DNA of 64,000 bases from contig NC_073304.1 of assembly GCF_027595985.1 (NCBI RefSeq), positions 217,188,000 through 217,251,999 on the forward strand. The letters run 5' to 3'. The first letter of the stretch is position 1; every line of letters begins with the position of its first letter. Source of the DNA: Sorex araneus. Lineage: Eukaryota; Chordata; Mammalia; Eulipotyphla; Soricidae. A model generated the notes under the pieces. The model ran no database searches, was not told where the DNA came from, and was given only the letters and a program-made list of their open reading frames with translations. Both the position numbers and the translations under genes were made by a program. Of this stretch, positions 61,086 to 64,000 are shown piece after piece.

Positions 61086-61160
61086 CTCCAGAAGTAATTT
61101 CTGAGCCAGGGGATAACCCCTGAGCATTGCTGGGTGTCATCTCCAAAAGAAAAAACATAA
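61086..61160 (+). mobile_element. SINE 3' half, inverted against its neighbour
   Basis: CCAGAAGTAATTTCTGAGCC to GGGTGTCATCTCCAAAAGAAAAAAC. It is head-to-head with the preceding copy with no spacer. Confidence 0.75.
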
Positions 61161-61581
61161 CCAAATAAGCAAAAAAAAGTAATATCTGTTTTTAGTAAGT
61201 CACATACCTCCTCAAAACTTCTGTAAAATGCCCTATAATTTGACTTGCCTCTATGAGTCACTGAATCTGTTCCCTCAAAAATATTCAAACACCCCTTGAC
61301 TTCTCAGTCCCAGGACCTTTCAGACCCCTTGCCCCTCCACTTCCCAGCAGCCCCAACAGCCCCAACACTACTCACGTTGTTTCTTAACACTCTCGTTTCT
61401 TAAAGGACATTAACTCCTTTCCTTATTGTCTTTTTCTCTCCCCTTCTCCTCCCTCTGCCTCTAAATACTATCTTCACCTCTCCTCTGTCTTCTCCGCCAC
61501 AGGCTCCCAAAGGGCAATTTCGTCCCCTCTAATGGCTTTAAATACCTTTCCCCACCATTCTCAGAGTTGAAATCCTATGCA
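61161..61581. other. Unique intron 3 sequence, pyrimidine-rich
   Basis: No feature recognised; 61400-61500 is largely C/T. Confidence 0.4.
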
Positions 61582-61758
61582 CTTTTCTTTTGTTTTGTTT
61601 GGGGGCTACACATGGCTATGCTCAGGACTTACTCCTGGCTCTGCACTTAGGTATCACTCCTGGAGGACCCAGCAGGATCATATGGGATGCCGGGATCGAA
61701 CATGGGTGTGCCACATAAAAGGCAAGCACCCTACCCACTGAGCTATCTCCCTGGCCCC
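61582..61758 (-). mobile_element. SINE, SOR-like
   Basis: TTTTGTTTTGTTTGGGGGCT start, B box GGGATCGAACATGGG, end CTATCTCCCTGGCCCCC. Confidence 0.85.
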
Positions 61759-61944
61759 CCATATATCTTTTAGCGACAAAGTAGTGTATCTGCCCCCTTT
61801 GCCCACCCAATCCCACAAACCGCCCCTGATCTCCCCAGCTGCAAAGTAACCTGGAGTTACTTTCACTGTGTTTCTTACACACTCGTTTCATCTCTTACAA
61901 GGGCAGGTATGTTATCTGAGAGCAGAAGCTCTGCTTTTTAAAAA

Positions 61945-62085
61945 ATAATGTGGGGTGGGGTTTGGTGGTGCTCAGGGCTGCTCTGGGCTCAGAGCTTGAG
62001 AGCCTCAGTGGTGCTTAGGGGAAGCCTATGTGGTACCAGGTATCAACCTGGGGCCTCTGGCATGCAAATTACATGCTCCAGCCTG
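61945..62085 (-). mobile_element. SINE, old
   Basis: GGTGGTGCTCAGGGCTGCTC, GTATCAACCTGGGGCC. Confidence 0.65.
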
Positions 62086-62198
62086 TTGGGCCACACCGCT
62101 GGCAGTATTCAGAGGACCTTAAACGGTGCTGGAGACTAAACACGGGTCAGCCGCGTGCAAGACACGCGCCTTCACCTCTCTGCTGCCTCTCTGGCTCC
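62086..62198 (-). mobile_element. SINE, old, body shortened
   Basis: TGGGCCACACCGCTGGCAGT to CTGCCTCTCTGGCTCC; abuts the copies on both sides. Confidence 0.68.
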
Positions 62199-62204
62199 CT
62201 TTAT

Positions 62205-62368
62205 TGACTCTTTTGGCTTTGGGCTACACCGAGCTGTGCTCAGGGCTTACCCCTGGCTCTGCACTCAGGGACCGACTCCTGGCAGTGCTCAAGGGACCAT
62301 ATGGGGTGCTGAGCATGGAACCTGAATCAGCTGCGTGCAAGGCAAGCACCTTACCCCGCAGTCCTAAG
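62205..62368 (-). mobile_element. SINE, SOR-like
   Basis: Third of three abutting reversed copies; B box degraded. Confidence 0.8.
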
Positions 62369-63180
62369 ATATTTAAAGTTTTTTTTTAAATTCCCTCTTC
62401 CTTCCTCCTTTTTGCAGTTGTTGTAGTGACAGAGGGAATAGTGTCACTACACACAGCTGCAGGGAGCCAGAGACTGGACACTATTGGAGCGGGGGACGTA
62501 AAGAGCAAAGCTGCATGCGTGGGGGGGGGCACCCTGGGTCAAACCTGCAGTTTCTCACGGCTTGCAAGGCAGAAGCAACTTTGGGCACTGACCGTGCCTG
62601 AGCACCTACTCAAGGGTTCTTGGTCTCACCGAAGTCTGAGAAGGGGCTGGGAGAGAGCTCAGGCCTTGCATGTGGAAGACCTGAGTTGGGGGCCTCACAG
62701 CCCTACTGGGTGTGACCCCGGTGGCTCCCAGCACTGTGGGGTCTGAGGAAAGCAGTTTCGCTGGGCCCCAACATTGAGTCATTTGGCTGGACCAGCTGAG
62801 GGCAGGCCGTGACCACTCCCAGAGAGTCTGAGAGGACAGTCATGATCTGCCCCATCAGTTCTCCAAGCCGCTTCTCTAATCTTCCCCACGCCTGAGTGTC
62901 CTTCCCCATGTCGCCACTCTATTTAATAAACTCTCCAGATGCGGTTTAAAGGTCGTGTCTTTCATGCAGCTTTCTTGATTGATGTTACAGTAGGAAAAAA
63001 AAAAGTCCGTTTCTGTGTTCTTTCACAAGCCTACTTCATTCTGCTTTATTTTTAGCATAATGACATTAAACACCAGAGAATCACCTTTAGCAGTTATTGT
63101 AGTCACAAAATGTTACATGTTAAAAAAAAAAATCAAGATCAACTAATACTGTCCCATTGATTCACATTAAATATTCAGAG
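62369..63180. other. Mostly unique intron 3 sequence with a SINE scrap
   Basis: 62645-62725 has a SINE-like head (GGGGCTGGGAGAGAGCTCAG) and a GGGTGTGACCCC end with no body. The rest shows no feature. Confidence 0.45.
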
Positions 63181-63345
63181 TTTTTTTTTGGGGGGGTGGC
63201 AGGGGAGGTTCCCCCCAAGTGGTGTCCAAGGGGTCCAGGGCCAGTTCCGACAGTTATTGCTTACCCAGGCTGGCATGCCATGGGTAAGCCAGAGCCGTGC
63301 CCAATGGTCCTCAAAGGGCCATGTGGTGTTGGGAATAAAATTTGG
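63181..63345 (-). mobile_element. SINE-like, heavily diverged
   Basis: T/G-rich start and CCATGTGGTGTTGGGAATAA only partly match the body. Confidence 0.35.
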
Positions 63346-63391
63346 GTCCTACATGCCCACCTCTACATCTTCATTTTTCCCCCTTTTTCTG

Positions 63392-63557
63392 GGAGGGGGT
63401 TTGTCTATACACAGCAGTATTCTGGGCTTACTCCTGGCTCTGCGCTCAGGAATTACTCCTGGCAGGCTCAGGACACCTTATGATGCCGGGGATGGAACCT
63501 GGGTTGGCTGCATGCAAGATAAGCGCCCTACCTGCTAGACTATCTTTTCGGCCCCAT
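63392..63557 (-). mobile_element. SINE, SOR-like
   Basis: CACAGCAGTATTCTGGGCTT to CTAGACTATCTTTTCGGCCCC. Confidence 0.85.
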
Positions 63558-63565
63558 AAGAAGAT

Positions 63566-64000
63566 GTTAGGACCCTCTTAGCCGGAGAACCACCACGACA
63601 GGCTTTGTGGCCTTCTGAGTGACCTAGGCTTCTTCCAGGAACAAGAACAGCAGAAAAGCCAGATGCTTTTGTCAAAGATTACATCCCCGGAATAAGATTA
63701 GGTCTCCAGAATGTAACTGTCATGGAGATGGGCTGGATGTCTCGGGCCAAAACAACAACAACAAAATAGATATGTATGTAGGTAATAGAAAATTGCTGAG
63801 TAATGCTGATTTGCCAAAATGAAAGTATAAGAGCTTGCTGAACCTAGTGCTTGGGGTCCTTGTTGAAGCCCGCTGCGTCGGGTGGATACTCGGACCCCAG
63901 CTAGCTGGAACAATAAACCTCGCTCGCTATGTGATTTGCATTATCGGCTCTGTTGTCCTTGACTCTGTGGTTGATTCTGCACTTTAACAAAGAAAATCTG
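63566..64000 (+). mobile_element. Retroviral-type LTR, cut by the window edge
   Basis: Starts TGTTAGGACCC and carries the ordered signals of an LTR: TATAAGAG at 63826-63833, then the poly(A) signal AATAAA at 63912-63917 with T/G-rich sequence after it (GCTCTGTTGTCCTTGACTCT). The spacing (about 85 bases) suits the U3-R-U5 layout of gamma-type endogenous retroviruses. No internal gene is visible before the edge, so it may be a solitary LTR or the start of a provirus. It is an old genomic copy with no coding content here. Confidence 0.65.

Larger units (their letters stand above)
57662..64000 (-). other. IKZF3: IKZF3 intron 3 (partial)
   Basis: At least 6.3 kb. No exon 3 was found: the expected EDEDIGD coding stretch is absent up to the window edge. 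Confidence 0.8.

Overview
The window is mammalian nuclear DNA carrying two protein-coding genes in tail-to-tail arrangement: GRB7 on the + strand (coding exons 5147-9359) and the 3' part of IKZF3 (Aiolos) on the - strand (coding exons between 26499 and 57661). GRB7 beside IKZF3 is the order found in the ERBB2-MIEN1-GRB7-IKZF3-ZPBP2 block of human 17q12-q21. Both genes were recognised by reading their exons against the known proteins. All splice sites read here are GT-AG and all phases join. The host is probably a shrew (Soricidae, Sorex-like). The reason is about 80 copies or fragments of one tRNA-derived SINE that looks like the shrew SOR family. This assignment rests on memory of the family and was not searched.

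Layout. 1-1240: old SINE, then unique upstream sequence. 1240-3560: a CpG island with CCAAT and GC boxes and two strong 5' splice donors, the likely GRB7 promoter and untranslated first exons. 5142-9530: GRB7, 14 coding exons joining to a 529-residue protein, with a poly(A) signal at 9510. 9640-16420: intergenic DNA full of SINEs and L1 3' ends. 16790-17720: a CpG island with no gene attached, holding a near-consensus CTCF core. About 20000-26498: probable long IKZF3 3' untranslated region. 26499-57661: IKZF3 exons 8 to 4 (452 residues plus stop), separated by introns of 11.8, 14.0, 2.4 and 1.6 kb. 57662-64000: part of intron 3, ending in a retroviral-type LTR cut by the window edge.

GRB7 is an SH2/PH/RA adaptor of receptor tyrosine kinases. 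IKZF3 is a lymphoid zinc-finger transcription factor. They share a chromosomal block but not a pathway. The long open frames outside the named exons are explained by CpG islands, microsatellites or SINEs; I found no third protein-coding gene.

The signals most worth checking are: five copies of a SINE variant with the usual tRNA-like head but a different body and a CAGTGA-type tail in place of poly(A); the orphan CpG island with a CTCF motif; CA repeats just downstream of IKZF3 exon 6 and exon 5 donors; and complementary polypyrimidine and polypurine tracts 2 kb apart in IKZF3 intron 6.
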